A DNA stretch of 64,000 nucleotides, taken from positions 311,182 to 375,181 of the forward strand of contig MGYJ01000061.1 in assembly GCA_001801685.1 (NCBI GenBank), written 5' to 3'. The DNA comes from Gammaproteobacteria bacterium RIFCSPHIGHO2_12_FULL_63_22. GTDB taxonomy: Bacteria; Pseudomonadota; Gammaproteobacteria; Xanthomonadales; Xanthomonadaceae. The notes below the pieces were generated by a model. The model did not search any database. It saw only the letters and a list, made by a program, of their open reading frames with translations, and had not been told where the DNA came from. Position 1 is the stretch's first letter, and each line of letters begins with the position of its first letter. Position numbers and translations under genes: made by a program. Below are positions 1 to 11,313 of this stretch, one piece after another.

Positions 1-1581
1 AGCGCTGCAGACCTGCCGCGGGGTTGGTTGGCGCCGCGCTGGTTGCGCCACGTCGCTCCGATCGAGGACCGTGGGCAACTGCTCGGCAGGATCGAGGTTG
101 TCTATGACCTTCGCGAGCTGCACCAGCACCTCTTGCGCAGCCTGGCCCTGTCAAGCCTGGTGTCCCTGGTGGCGGTCGCGTTGGTCTATCTGTTCTCGCT
201 GCAGATCAACCAGATACTGGTCAGGCCCATCGCCGAGCTCAGCGTGACGGCCCGCCAGGTATCCGAGACCAAGAACTACACCTTGCGGGCGCGCAAGGTC
301 AGCGATGACGAATTGGGAAGTTTCACCGACGTCTTCAACCAGATGCTGGCCCAGATCCAGAAGCAGGATGTGGAAATCCAGGCTTCGCGCGCCGAGGCCC
401 TGCACGCCAGCCAATTGAAGGATGAATTCCTGGCGACTCTCTCGCACGAATTGCGCACGCCGATGACGCCGATACTCGGTTGGGCGCAGATACTGCAACG
501 AACCGGTGGGGGTGATCCGCAGGTCCTGCAAGCCGCGGAAGTGATCGAGCGCAATGCGCGCGCCCAGAACCGCATCGTCGACGACCTGCTGGACATGAGC
601 CGGATCATTTCGGGAAAGGTGCGCCTCGATATCCAGCCGATCGACATGGCGGTCGTCATCGGTTCTGCCATGGAGATCGTCGCCGCCGCGGCGCAGGCTC
701 GTGGAATCTCGCTGTCGAGCAATCTCGAACCGCACGCCGGCCTGACGCGCGGCGATCCGCATCGCCTGCAGCAGGTTCTCTGGAACCTGCTTTCCAACGC
801 GATCAAGTTCACAGGTGCCGGCGGCCGGGTCGCGGTGTCCTTGCGCCGGATCGGTTCGGACATCGAGATCAGGGTGAGCGACACGGGGCAGGGTATCGCG
901 CCGGAATTCCTGCCACACGTGTTCGAACGCTTCCGCCAGGCGGACAGTTCGAACACGCGGCACCATGCCGGCCTCGGCCTGGGACTGGCGATCGTCAAGC
1001 AACTGGTTGAGCTGCATGGCGGCGTGGTGTCGGTGCACAGCGGCGGACGCGACCAGGGCGCGACTTTCACCGTGGCCTTGCCTGTGGTTGCCACGAGTCC
1101 GGCGCCATCGCACGACGCAGGGCAGTCGCGTTCGCATACCAGCCAGGCACGCACGCCCTATGGAACGAATGCGCTGTCGGGAGTGAAGTTGTTGCTGGTG
1201 GACGATGAAGCCGATGCGCGTGAACTGCTGGCGCATCTCCTGCGTTCGGCAGGGGCCGAAGTCAGGACGGTCGAATCGGCCGCCGAAGCCCTGTCTGCCA
1301 TGGACGATTTTCATCCCCATGCCTTGCTCAGCGACATTGGTATGCCCGGGGAGAACGGGCTGGAGTTGATCCGCCGGATTCGAGCGCTTCCACCTGCCAT
1401 GGGCGGGGACATTCCGGCCATGGCGTTGACTGCATTCGCCCGCGGCGAGGACCGCCACCGGGCCCTTGCTTCGGGATTCCAGATGCACGTGGCTAAGCCC
1501 GTCGAGGAAGCAGAGCTGGTGGCAGCCGTGCAATCGCTGGTGGCGCACGGACAGGCTGCCGACACACCGACAGATTCATGA
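1..1581 (+). CDS. Hybrid sensor histidine kinase/response regulator (5' partial)
   Basis: The frame is open from base 1, so the true start and most of the sensor domain lie upstream of the window. Counting from a TTG codon at base 28, a membrane segment covers residues 38-60, a HAMP linker about 61-115, and a HisKA domain carries the phospho-acceptor His140 in LSHELRTP. The HATPase domain follows, with N (WNLLSNAIKF), G1 (DTGQG) and G2 (GLGLGL) boxes. A C-terminal receiver domain has the phospho-acceptor Asp in SDIGMPG, acidic DD near its start and the conserved Lys in AKPVE. The arrangement is a class I hybrid kinase that would autophosphorylate and pass the phosphate to its own receiver. 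No partner regulator is adjacent, so the signal and target are unknown. The domain calls are seen directly; the stimulus is not. Confidence 0.93.
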   Translation, partial: SAADLPRGWLAPRWLRHVAPIEDRGQLLGRIEVVYDLRELHQHLLRSLALSSLVSLVAVALVYLFSLQINQILVRPIAELSVTARQVSETKNYTLRARKVSDDELGSFTDVFNQMLAQIQKQDVEIQASRAEALHASQLKDEFLATLSHELRTPMTPILGWAQILQRTGGGDPQVLQAAEVIERNARAQNRIVDDLLDMSRIISGKVRLDIQPIDMAVVIGSAMEIVAAAAQARGISLSSNLEPHAGLTRGDPHRLQQVLWNLLSNAIKFTGAGGRVAVSLRRIGSDIEIRVSDTGQGIAPEFLPHVFERFRQADSSNTRHHAGLGLGLAIVKQLVELHGGVVSVHSGGRDQGATFTVALPVVATSPAPSHDAGQSRSHTSQARTPYGTNALSGVKLLLVDDEADARELLAHLLRSAGAEVRTVESAAEALSAMDDFHPHALLSDIGMPGENGLELIRRIRALPPAMGGDIPAMALTAFARGEDRHRALASGFQMHVAKPVEEAELVAAVQSLVAHGQAADTPTDS

Positions 1582-1710
1582 TCTGGAACGCCAGCGAAAC
1601 GCCGGGCTAACCGTCGCCTGGATTTACGGTTTTATTACCTGGCACGGCGCTATTTTGCCTGTGCTGCTTCGCTTGCAGCCTTTGGACGTCAGCATCCAGG
1701 AGGATCAGGA

Positions 1711-1968
1711 ATGGCAACTCAACAGCAAGACCAGAACCAGGGCAAACCCCAGCGCCGCAGCGGCACCGAGAACCGCGGCTTCGCCAGCATGGGCGAGGCC
1801 GAGCAACGGGAAATTGCGCGCATGGGCGGGACGGCGGTAAGTGAAAACCGCGAACACATGGCGCAGATTGGCCGCAAGGGAGGCGAGGCCAGTGCCGAAG
1901 CCCGTTCCGCCGCCTCGAAAGAGCGCCAGCGCAAGCGGGAGGCCGAGAACGCAAGCCAGAACCGCTGA
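1711..1968 (+). CDS. KGG-repeat stress-induced protein (YciG/con-10-like)
   Basis: This 85-residue, very hydrophilic protein has the tandem G-rich repeats of the KGG family: GFASMGEAEQREIARMGG, then MAQIGRKGGEAS. Members (YciG of Escherichia coli, Con-10 of fungi, GsiB of Bacillus) are small, largely disordered proteins made in general stress or stationary phase; their biochemical role is not settled. A strong ribosome binding site, AGGAGG, lies 7-13 bases before the ATG, which fixes the start. It has no signal peptide or membrane segment, so it should be cytoplasmic. It stands alone between the kinase and the ABC transporter. Confidence 0.85.
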   Translation: MATQQQDQNQGKPQRRSGTENRGFASMGEAEQREIARMGGTAVSENREHMAQIGRKGGEASAEARSAASKERQRKREAENASQNR

Positions 1969-1997
1969 CCCAACTAATGGCCCATGTGAATTGGTGT

Positions 1998-2011
1998 TGT
2001 AGCTAACTACA
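1998..2011. promoter_or_regulatory. Perfect inverted repeat TGTAG-N4-CTACA upstream of the ABC transporter
   Basis: The sequence TGTAGCTAACTACA has 5-base arms separated by CTAA, 57 bases before the ATP-binding protein's start codon. It looks like a dimeric repressor site, and GntR-type (YtrA) regulators of ABC transporters use GTA/TAC-rich palindromes, but no regulator gene is beside it. Function is inferred only. Confidence 0.25.
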
Positions 2012-2068
2012 CTACCAGCACATTTAGAGCCCCGGCATCCCGCCGAGTAGGCTTCGGGGAGCAGGGCC

Positions 2069-2956
2069 ATGTTGGATTGTCGGCTGGCAGTGGACGACGT
2101 CAGTTTTCGCTATTCGAGCGGACACACCGCGATTTCGGGGCTCAGCCTGGACCTGGGCCCCGGCATCCTGGGCCTTCTGGGGCCCAATGGCGCCGGCAAG
2201 TCCACCCTGATGCGAATCCTGGCCACCCTGGCCAAGCCGAGCACGGGCAGGGTGACCTGGAACGGCGAAGACATCTCCAGTAACCCGGACCATCTTCGGG
2301 TCGCGCTGGGCTACCTGCCGCAGGACTTCGGCGTTTACGGCGCCCTGGATGCCCGCGAGTTCCTGGGCTTCCTGGCAGCGGTGAAGGGGCTGTCCGGTCG
2401 CGCAGCGCAAGAACGAGTGGATACCTGCCTTGCGATGGTCGGCTTGGCCGACCAGGCCGGGCGCCGCCTCGGGGAATTTTCCGGCGGCATGCGCCAGCGG
2501 GTGGGCATCGCGCAGGCGCTGCTGAACGACCCATCCCTGTTGATCGTGGACGAGCCCACGGTTGGGCTGGATCCGGAAGAACGCATGCGATTCCGGCATC
2601 TGCTCACCGATCTCGCCGGCCAGCGGCTGGTCATCCTCTCCACCCATATCGTTTCGGACGTCGAAGCGAGTGCGACCTCGCTGGCAGTGATGGCGTCGGG
2701 ACGCCTGTGCTTCCATGGCACGCCGGAATCGCTGCTCGCACGCGCGGATGGGCATGTCTGGGAATGGACGGTCGACTCCGGACAATTGGCAGCCATCCGC
2801 GAAAAATTCGTCGTCTGTGCGTCCTTGCGCCGGCCGGACGGAATTCGCGTGCGGGTTGTCAACGAGGATTGCCCTGATGCCGGCGCGCAGTCGGTGACGC
2901 CGACGCTCGAAGATGCCTACACGTGGCTGCTGGGCGCCGACGCGCGTGAACACTGA
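2069..2956 (+). CDS. ABC transporter ATP-binding protein
   Basis: This 295-residue protein is a single ATPase domain. It shows Walker A (GPNGAGKST, near residue 37), a Q-loop (YLPQDFG), the ABC signature (FSGGMRQR), Walker B with the catalytic Glu (LLIVDEPTVGLDP) and the H-loop (ILSTHIVSD). The order and length fit the ATPases of ABC-2 exporters, including NosF/CcmA-like subunits. The permease starts one base after its stop codon, so the two are surely co-transcribed and form one exporter of unknown substrate. The last 70 residues, past the H-loop, form the usual accessory C-terminal domain. Confidence 0.93.
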   Translation: MLDCRLAVDDVSFRYSSGHTAISGLSLDLGPGILGLLGPNGAGKSTLMRILATLAKPSTGRVTWNGEDISSNPDHLRVALGYLPQDFGVYGALDAREFLGFLAAVKGLSGRAAQERVDTCLAMVGLADQAGRRLGEFSGGMRQRVGIAQALLNDPSLLIVDEPTVGLDPEERMRFRHLLTDLAGQRLVILSTHIVSDVEASATSLAVMASGRLCFHGTPESLLARADGHVWEWTVDSGQLAAIREKFVVCASLRRPDGIRVRVVNEDCPDAGAQSVTPTLEDAYTWLLGADAREH

Positions 2957-2957
2957 C

Positions 2958-4532
2958 ATGCGCGGCTCGGTGCAGCGATTCGCAGCCATGCTGCTGGCCG
3001 ACCTGCGCGAACGCACCCGCAGCCCGCGCTTCTGGGTCGTGCTTGGATTGATGGTGGTGGCAAGCTGGTTGTGCTTTCCGCCGCCAGGATCCAATTACAT
3101 GATTCTTTCGCTGCCGGGCAGCGAACGCGGATTCTATTCAAGCGCGTGGGTGGGCATGGTCCTGGCCAGCGTGTTCAGCACCCTGCTGAGCCTGTGTGGT
3201 TTCTATCTCGTGCGTGGCACCCTGGTGCGCGACATTGATACTCGCGTCTGGCAACTGCTGGTGGCTACGCCAATGACCCGAGGCGGCTACCTGTTGGCGA
3301 AATGGGCGAGCCACATGGTCGTGTTCGCACTGATTGCCGCGGTTGCCTTGTGCGTCGGCCTCGTCGCGCAATGGGTCCGTGCCGAAGACCGCAGCATCCA
3401 CCTGTTCGAATTGGTCAAGCCCGTGTTGCTGCTCAACCTGCCCGGGCTGGCCGTCACCGCGATGCTTGCGATCTGGTTCGACCTGCTGCCTTGGCTGCGG
3501 CGCACGGCAGGCAACGTGATCTTCTTCTTCCTGTGGATCACGATGCTGACGGTGCCACTGGCCCGGGTCGAGTCTCCATCCAGCACGATGCTGCGCGAGG
3601 GCTGGGTCAGCGATACCCACGGCATGATCCTGATGGCGCGTGATTTCCATCGTTCGCAGGAGCAAAGGATGGGCAAGCCCGCCGGCTTCGGCTTCAACAT
3701 CGGATCGCCCGCTGCCGCGCAAGGCGCAAGGAAATTCGAGTGGACATCGTGGCAGGTGCGGCCGATGGACATGCTCGGGCGCGCAGTGTGGCTGGTGTTC
3801 GGTATGGCTGGCGTCCTGTTGGCGGCGCCACTGCTCGACTGGGCGGCATCGCGTGCGTCAACCACGGCTCGCTCCGGTGCGAGTCCCGGCAGACGCCTGC
3901 GTTGGCTCGATCGCTTGCTGGCACCGCTGGCGCGCGGACCGACGGCCATTATGGCCATCGCCGAATTGAGGCTGTCGCTCAGGCAGCGCCGCGCCTGGTG
4001 GTGGCTGCTGGCGTTGGTGGCGATGGGCGCGCAGGCATTTGGCAAGGGCGACGCCCTGCATCTTGGATTGCTGCTGGCCTGGGTGCTGCCGCTGGACATG
4101 CTGGCTCGCAACATCCTGCGCGAAGTCGATAATGGCACCGGCGGACTGGTATTCACCGCGCCCAGGATTCTCCACCGCCTGTTGACCGCGCGATTCGCCA
4201 CCAGTTTCGGATTGCTTGTCGCGCTCAGCCTGCCGGGACTGATTCGCTTGTCCGCGACGGCACCGATGTCTGCCGTCGCGGTACTGGTCGTCTGCGCGTC
4301 GATTGCCAGTTGGGCGCTGTGCCTGTCAGCCCTGTGCCGGAATCCTCGCCCCTTCGAACTGGTGCTGCTGATCGCAGCCTATCTCAGCAGCCAGTCGGCG
4401 CCGATCTTCGATGTCGCGCTTGCCCCGCAAGCCACCGCGGCCTGGCACTTGGCCCTGATGCTTCCAGCCTGGTTGGGACTGGCCTGGGCATGGCCGAAGT
4501 TGGCGAGTGTTACCAATCGCCGTTCAAGCTGA
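2958..4532 (+). CDS. ABC-2 type transporter permease
   Basis: The protein is 524 residues from the ATG at 2958, which directly follows the ATPase stop; in-frame alternatives are a GTG at 2946 and a start at 2913 inside the ATPase gene. It has about a dozen hydrophobic segments: the first near residues 25-42, a group of six before residue 200, and a second group from residue 340 to the end. Between the two groups is a soluble stretch. This doubled layout is typical of large ABC-2 permeases that pair with one ATPase type. Conserved features do not identify the substrate. The 3' end overlaps the convergent TonB receptor gene by 23 bases. Confidence 0.85.
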   Translation: MRGSVQRFAAMLLADLRERTRSPRFWVVLGLMVVASWLCFPPPGSNYMILSLPGSERGFYSSAWVGMVLASVFSTLLSLCGFYLVRGTLVRDIDTRVWQLLVATPMTRGGYLLAKWASHMVVFALIAAVALCVGLVAQWVRAEDRSIHLFELVKPVLLLNLPGLAVTAMLAIWFDLLPWLRRTAGNVIFFFLWITMLTVPLARVESPSSTMLREGWVSDTHGMILMARDFHRSQEQRMGKPAGFGFNIGSPAAAQGARKFEWTSWQVRPMDMLGRAVWLVFGMAGVLLAAPLLDWAASRASTTARSGASPGRRLRWLDRLLAPLARGPTAIMAIAELRLSLRQRRAWWWLLALVAMGAQAFGKGDALHLGLLLAWVLPLDMLARNILREVDNGTGGLVFTAPRILHRLLTARFATSFGLLVALSLPGLIRLSATAPMSAVAVLVVCASIASWALCLSALCRNPRPFELVLLIAAYLSSQSAPIFDVALAPQATAAWHLALMLPAWLGLAWAWPKLASVTNRRSS

Positions 4533-6714
4533 CAGTAATGGAGCGACCGCTGGCGGTATAGAAAGGCAGGTCGGTCGCTGCGGCCAACACACCGCGCATG
4601 CCGGCCCATCGCCAATACGTGCGGTCTGCGAGGTTGCCGACCGAAAGGTGAAGCCGCAGGCCTGGATGCAACTCGTACCAGAGGTTGGCGTCGTAGATCG
4701 CGTAACCCGGAGGCATATACAGGTTTGCCGCGCTGCGGTCCACGCGCGATACCGCAGCCACGCCCGTACCGAGCAGTTCCGCCCCCCATCGACCGTCAGG
4801 CGACTCGTAACCGACGCCCACGGTGATGCGCGCCGGCATGATCGAATTCAGGGGCTGGTCGCGTTGGGTATCGTCGCCCTTCGACCACGAGCCTGATCCC
4901 TGCAGATACCAGTTCCTGGCTGCGGCCGAAAAGACGTCGAGGTCGACGCGGGCTTCGAATTCAACACCGATGATGCGAGCGCGGTCGCGATTGACCGACT
5001 GGAAGACCAACTGGCCGACATCGTTGGTGCCCAGGTTCGCGCGCGATTCGATCAGGTTCGTGAAACGATTGTCGAAGGCCGCCAGGCTGGCGTGCACGAA
5101 CCTGCCCTTGAAACGAAGACCCCACTCCAGGCCGTGGCTGCGTTCTGGCTGAAGGTCGGGATTTGGCAGTGCGACGTAGTTGAAGGCAGGCAGGTTCAAG
5201 CCGATGTTGACATCGGAGAACGGCGGCGCGCGGTAGCCGTATACCAGCTGCAGGTAGCTCGACCAGGCATTTCCCTGCCAGCGCAGCCCGAGCTTCGGCG
5301 TCAGCGATTCGCTGTCGGTGCTGGCGATCGCGGCGCCCGGATTGTCCGCCAGCCAGACCGGATCCGGATGGCCCCGCATCCTGTTGCGCTCCCAGCGCAG
5401 TCCTGGAATCAGTGACCATTGCGGGCCGAGTCTGATTTCATCCTGCCAGAACACGCCAAACTCTTTGCTTTCGCTATTCGGGAAATCGCGCACGGGCAAC
5501 ACTTCACCCAGGATCACATTGCTTTCAGCGCCGGTGACAAGGTTGGTCTCGATGCCAAAGCGCTGGCTGCGGTAGTCGTGTCGTGCGACATCGATGCCGA
5601 AGATCTGCCAGTGTTCGACGCCCAGCCACTGCCCGCGCCATTGCGCGTTCAACTCCAGTCCCGTGCTTTCCTGGTCGAGGTGGAAATCACGCTCACGCCT
5701 GGATGCAAACGGCGTGGCCCGGTCTGCCAATCGGTATTGTTCGCTGAACTGGCGGGTCGCGCTGTCCTGGCGGTATACAAGCACTGACAGATTCTCCAAG
5801 GCGCCGAATTCCGCGATGTCGCCGTGCAGGCTGACGCGCTCCCGCCGGTAATCGTCGTCCGCGTCGAGGGCGTAGGTGGTGGAGAAGCGACCGGGCCCGA
5901 ACAACAGTGATTGCACATCGGTCCGTTGTTCACCGGCGCTGCGATCGAACGTCAATCGCCATCGTCCAGCCATTCCGAAATCCATGCCGAACTTCAGCAG
6001 GGCACCGTTGCGGCGAACGTCGGCCGGGTTGGCCTGGTCTTCCAGCGCCTGTGCCTGGTTGGACACTTCATGGCCGCGGGTCTGTCCTGCCGCCGCCAGG
6101 AACGTGAAGCGATCGTCCAGGGCGCTGGCCATCACATGCGCGGACCAGCCGAAACTGTCGTCGCGTGAATTCGTGCCGATTCGACCACCTGCCCGCAAGC
6201 GGGTATCCGAAAAATCGACATTGGCCGGATCGATCGTGTGGTAAGCCACGACGCCGGCCAGTGCCTTGCTTCCGTACAGCGTGGAGGCCGGGCCGCGGAG
6301 GATTTCCACGCGATGGATGACGCCCAGCTCGACCAGATCGCGTCCCGCAGCGGCGAACTGGCCGACCGAGAAGCCATCGGACAAGGGAATACCGTCGATT
6401 TCGATGCTGACCCGGTTGCCTTCAAGTCCGCGGATATTGAAGCCCTGGTTGCCGAAGCGGTTGCTGTCCTGTGTGACTTCCACGTTGGGAACATAGCGAA
6501 CCAGTTCGTCGATGCGCTGCACCGATCGCCGTTGCATGGTTTCGCGGTCGATAGCGGTGACCGCCCCCACCACCTGTTCGATGGGTTCGGGCCGGCGCTG
6601 CCCGACGACGACAACGGCGTCGAGGACGTTCACCTGGGATGGCGAGGATTCGTCGGCGGCTTGGGCCGGCTGGCCCAATGCCAATGCGATGGCGCAACAA
6701 AGCGTCTTGGTCAT
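4510..6714 (-). CDS. TonB-dependent receptor, heme/hemoglobin receptor type
   Basis: This 734-residue outer-membrane receptor starts at the ATG giving a signal peptide (MTKTLCCAIALALG... cleaved after AQA). The TonB box region is DAVVVVGQRR. The plug domain carries the hallmarks VQRIDELVRYVPNVEV, FNIRGLEGNRVSIEIDG and VEILRGPASTLYGS, which match the hemoglobin/transferrin/lactoferrin receptor class (HmuR/ShuA group) best. A 22-strand barrel follows and ends in the aromatic GDW, expected for BAM recognition. It would import heme or another iron complex with energy from TonB. It is divergent from nirS, whose product needs heme c and heme d1, and shares its promoter region. The ligand is inferred from family resemblance only. 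Confidence 0.85.
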   Translation of the reverse strand: MTKTLCCAIALALGQPAQAADESSPSQVNVLDAVVVVGQRRPEPIEQVVGAVTAIDRETMQRRSVQRIDELVRYVPNVEVTQDSNRFGNQGFNIRGLEGNRVSIEIDGIPLSDGFSVGQFAAAGRDLVELGVIHRVEILRGPASTLYGSKALAGVVAYHTIDPANVDFSDTRLRAGGRIGTNSRDDSFGWSAHVMASALDDRFTFLAAAGQTRGHEVSNQAQALEDQANPADVRRNGALLKFGMDFGMAGRWRLTFDRSAGEQRTDVQSLLFGPGRFSTTYALDADDDYRRERVSLHGDIAEFGALENLSVLVYRQDSATRQFSEQYRLADRATPFASRRERDFHLDQESTGLELNAQWRGQWLGVEHWQIFGIDVARHDYRSQRFGIETNLVTGAESNVILGEVLPVRDFPNSESKEFGVFWQDEIRLGPQWSLIPGLRWERNRMRGHPDPVWLADNPGAAIASTDSESLTPKLGLRWQGNAWSSYLQLVYGYRAPPFSDVNIGLNLPAFNYVALPNPDLQPERSHGLEWGLRFKGRFVHASLAAFDNRFTNLIESRANLGTNDVGQLVFQSVNRDRARIIGVEFEARVDLDVFSAAARNWYLQGSGSWSKGDDTQRDQPLNSIMPARITVGVGYESPDGRWGAELLGTGVAAVSRVDRSAANLYMPPGYAIYDANLWYELHPGLRLHLSVGNLADRTYWRWAGMRGVLAAATDLPFYTASGRSITVSLNGDW

Positions 6715-6748
6715 TTCTGGATGTTCGCGGCTGGAGCATCGCTGGTAT

Positions 6749-8963
<2,215 letters not shown>

Positions 8964-8985
8964 GCACCGCCGGACGTGAAAAGAC

Positions 8986-9020
8986 AAAGGCCGGGATCCT
9001 TGGGGATTCCGGCCTTTTCT
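8986..9020. terminator. Bidirectional rho-independent terminator between nirS and ssrA
   Basis: Arms AAAGGCCGGGATCC and GGATTCCGGCCTTT pair with one G-U and enclose a TTGG loop, with TTTTCTTT following on the plus strand. It ends nirS, and read on the minus strand it lies just past the tmRNA 3' end and can end ssrA too. Confidence 0.88.
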
Positions 9021-9032
9021 TTGCACTTTGAA

Positions 9033-9384
9033 TGGTGGAGGTGGGGGGAGTTGAACCCCCGTCCGAGAGCACTACATCTCCGGTACTACATGCTTAGCTC
9101 GTTGTTCGTTCTCGTCAGCCGGCAACACAACGTGCGAGGCACACCGTCTGACACACCCGCTAAGTTCACTTCCAGTTGGCGGGTCGCCGCCGGAAGCTGT
9201 TCCGTGATAATGACCTTACATCCACGAGCACGGGCACAAGTGGGTTCAGGGCTTACGCCTTAAGCGGCGAGAGCGTAGTTGTCGTCGTTGGCAACTAAAT
9301 TTTGCTACTGGATTAACGAGGAAAGTCGCCCCCTCGGCATGCACCAGTCGACTTCGCGACCCCCGTCGAAGCCAGGACACCCCC
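9033..9384 (-). ncRNA. ssrA: Transfer-messenger RNA (tmRNA)
   Basis: The 352-base RNA begins GGGGGTGTCC and ends CACCTCCACCA, which pair as a tRNA-Ala-like acceptor stem with the hallmark G-U third pair. The T-arm (GGTTCAACTCCC type) and the 5' GGTGCATGCCGAGG pseudoknot segment match the canonical one-piece tmRNA. The resume codon is GCC and the tag frame (minus strand, 9292 to 9263) reads ANDDNYALAA followed by TAA. Together with SmpB encoded next to it, this RNA rescues stalled ribosomes and marks the nascent peptide for proteolysis. The CCA is encoded. Confidence 0.97.
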
Positions 9385-9470
9385 GGCAAGATGGGAAAAT
9401 CGTCAAATCTTCTGACACCACCAGTATGGGGCCGCGCAGGCGGCCATTCAAGCCGACCCTCGGCGGGCGT

Positions 9471-9986
9471 TCAGGCGTTGCGGTTGTGCGAGCGCATCGT
9501 GCGCTGTTTCTCGCGCTGCCAGTCGCGGTCTTTTTCGACGGCGCGCTTGTCGTGGTCCTTCTTGCCCTTGGCCAGCGCGAGCTCCAGCTTTACCTTGTTG
9601 CCGCTCCAGTACATGGCGGTGGGGATCAGCGTATAGCCGTCGCGTTCGATCTTGCCGACCAGTTTGTCGATCTCGTGGCGATGCATCAGCAGTTTGCGCG
9701 TGCGCCGGTCGTCTGCCACCACATGCGTGGACGCGGAGATCAGCGGCGTGATCTGCGCGCCGAACAGGAAGATCTCGCCGTTCTTCACCAGGGCGTAGCT
9801 CTCGCCGATGCCCAGCCTGCCGGCACGGATGGCCTTCAGCTCCCAGCCTTGCAGGGACAGGCCCGCTTCGTAGCGGTCCTCGAGGTGGTATTCGTGGCGT
9901 GCGCTCTTGTTCAGGGCAATGGTCTTGCCCTGCGCGGACTTGGCGCCGCCGCCTTTGGTATTCTTGGTTTCTTTATTCTTGGACAT
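9471..9986 (-). CDS. smpB: SsrA-binding protein SmpB
   Basis: SmpB binds tmRNA and places it in the stalled ribosome's decoding centre. The protein has 171 residues from the ATG at 9986. Typical stretches are [51 protein letters not shown] and [13 protein letters not shown], followed by the basic tail [20 protein letters not shown] that folds into a helix in the mRNA channel. A short Lys/Gly-rich N-terminal extension is normal for the group. It sits just upstream of ssrA on the same strand and is divergent from ratA. Confidence 0.97.
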   Translation of the reverse strand: MSKNKETKNTKGGGAKSAQGKTIALNKSARHEYHLEDRYEAGLSLQGWELKAIRAGRLGIGESYALVKNGEIFLFGAQITPLISASTHVVADDRRTRKLLMHRHEIDKLVGKIERDGYTLIPTAMYWSGNKVKLELALAKGKKDHDKRAVEKDRDWQREKQRTMRSHNRNA

Positions 9987-10051
9987 GGTCTTCCTTGCGG
10001 GCATTGTCGCTGATGTGCGGCCGCACGGGGAATCGGCGCCCAACGAGGAAC

Positions 10052-10483
10052 ATGGCAAGCATTCATCGCCACGCGCTGGTCAGGCATTCCGCGGTCCGCA
10101 TGTTCGGGCTGGTCAACGACGTCGCCCGCTATCCGGAGCGCTTCAACTGGTGCGAGAGTTCCCGCGTGATCGAACAGTCCGACACGCACATGCTGGCGCG
10201 CCTGGACCTGCGCGTGGCGGGTTTCGCGGTTGGTTTCACCACCTTGAACTCGCTGGAGCCGCCGACCCGCATCCGCCTGCAATTGCAGGAAGGTCCCTTC
10301 AGTGAATTCAAGGGCCAGTGGTTCTTCCATTCCCTGGCCGAGGATGCCTGCAAGGTCAGCCTGACCCTGGACTTCGAAGTGGCAAGCCGGCTGATCGGCT
10401 CGGCCATGGCGATCGGCTTCCAGGGTCTGGCGGACAGGATGGTCGACGACTTCTGCCGCGAAGCCGACCGCAATGATGACTGA
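10052..10483 (+). CDS. ratA: RatA-type START/coenzyme Q-binding protein
   Basis: This 143-residue protein is one START-like (polyketide cyclase/COQ10) domain. It begins [20 protein letters not shown] and contains [17 protein letters not shown], the family opening, then a C-terminal amphipathic helix ([10 protein letters not shown]). RatA of E. coli was reported as a toxin that blocks 70S formation, while homologues (COQ10) bind ubiquinone, so the cellular role is open. The start is the ATG after GAGGAAC. The next gene overlaps it by 11 bases, the usual ratA-ratB pair next to smpB. Confidence 0.9.
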   Translation: MASIHRHALVRHSAVRMFGLVNDVARYPERFNWCESSRVIEQSDTHMLARLDLRVAGFAVGFTTLNSLEPPTRIRLQLQEGPFSEFKGQWFFHSLAEDACKVSLTLDFEVASRLIGSAMAIGFQGLADRMVDDFCREADRNDD

Positions 10484-10781
10484 TGCCGGCCCAGCACCGC
10501 TGATCCGCATCCAGATCGTGCACGCGTTGCCCGGGGCCTATTGGGCTACCGACCTGTCGGTTCCGCAGGACGCTACCGTTGCCGACGCCTTGGCATCGGC
10601 CGCCCCTGTCATCGCGGCCGCCGGCATCACCGTGGATACGGACTGCCTGGCAATCTTCGGAAAGACCGCTGAACCGCGAACGCGATTACGCGATGGCGAC
10701 CGGATCGAATTGTTGCGGCCGCTGCTGGTGAGTCCGCGCGATGCCCGGACCAGCCGAGCCTCGGCTAGCCGGAAACGCTGA
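10473..10781 (+). CDS. ratB: RnfH family ubiquitin-like protein (RatB)
   Basis: The 102-residue product has the beta-grasp pattern of the RnfH/RatB family: IRIQIVHALPGAYW, DATVADALASA, CLAIFGKTAEP and RLRDGDRIELLRPLLVSPRD. Despite the RnfH name there is no rnf operon here; the gene travels with ratA in many gammaproteobacteria. Its function is not established. It overlaps the 3' end of ratA, so the two are translationally coupled. The basic tail after residue 85 is probably disordered. Confidence 0.88.
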   Translation: MMTDAGPAPLIRIQIVHALPGAYWATDLSVPQDATVADALASAAPVIAAAGITVDTDCLAIFGKTAEPRTRLRDGDRIELLRPLLVSPRDARTSRASASRKR

Positions 10782-10819
10782 AAACTTGATCCTGCGGGAG
10801 CAGTGAACCGGAACAGCGC

Positions 10820-11212
10820 TCAGCGGCGATTGTTGTTGTCCTTGTCCTTGGGCAGGTTGCCGAAGCCGAACTTACGCAGTTCCAGCAGCAGTGCGCCATC
10901 CTGTTCAGGAAAATACTCGCCTTCCATCCGGGCCAACGTGTCGCCTTCGAACCAGACGGTCAGGTTCTTGATCTGGGTATCGCCATGGTCGCGGCGTTCA
11001 GTGGCCACGTAGTCCCAGCGCGACTGGTGGAACGGGTCGGCCAGCGGCGGCGAGCCGAGCAAGGCGACAACCTGCGCCTGCGACATACCGGGCTTGAGCT
11101 GCTCGACGTTGTTCTTCTCGAGGAGGTTTCCCTGGAACACCGGCTGGCGATAGATGAAGGTGCAGCCGGACACGAGAACGGCGGCGAGAAGCAGAACGAG
11201 GGCCTTGCGCAT
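10820..11212 (-). CDS. bamE: Outer membrane assembly factor BamE
   Basis: BamE is a small lipoprotein of the BAM complex that inserts beta-barrel proteins in the outer membrane. The 130-residue precursor starts MRKALVLLLAAVLVSGC, with lipobox VSGC at Cys17. The mature part shows the SmpA/OmlA fold: IYRQPVFQGN, LKPGMSQAQVVALLGSP, WDYVATERR and NLTVWFEGDTLARMEG. Start 11212 is chosen because it gives the lipoprotein signal directly. It is divergent from fur, the conserved gamma-proteobacterial arrangement. Confidence 0.95.
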   Translation of the reverse strand: MRKALVLLLAAVLVSGCTFIYRQPVFQGNLLEKNNVEQLKPGMSQAQVVALLGSPPLADPFHQSRWDYVATERRDHGDTQIKNLTVWFEGDTLARMEGEYFPEQDGALLLELRKFGFGNLPKDKDNNNRR

Positions 11213-11313
11213 CGGGAGCGTGGTCACAGGAAGGGAGGCGAGCGATAATATACCAAGCACCGACCCGGGTCGGCCGAAATAGTTCACCAGCGGGTTCATT
11301 GGAGGGGTGGCAC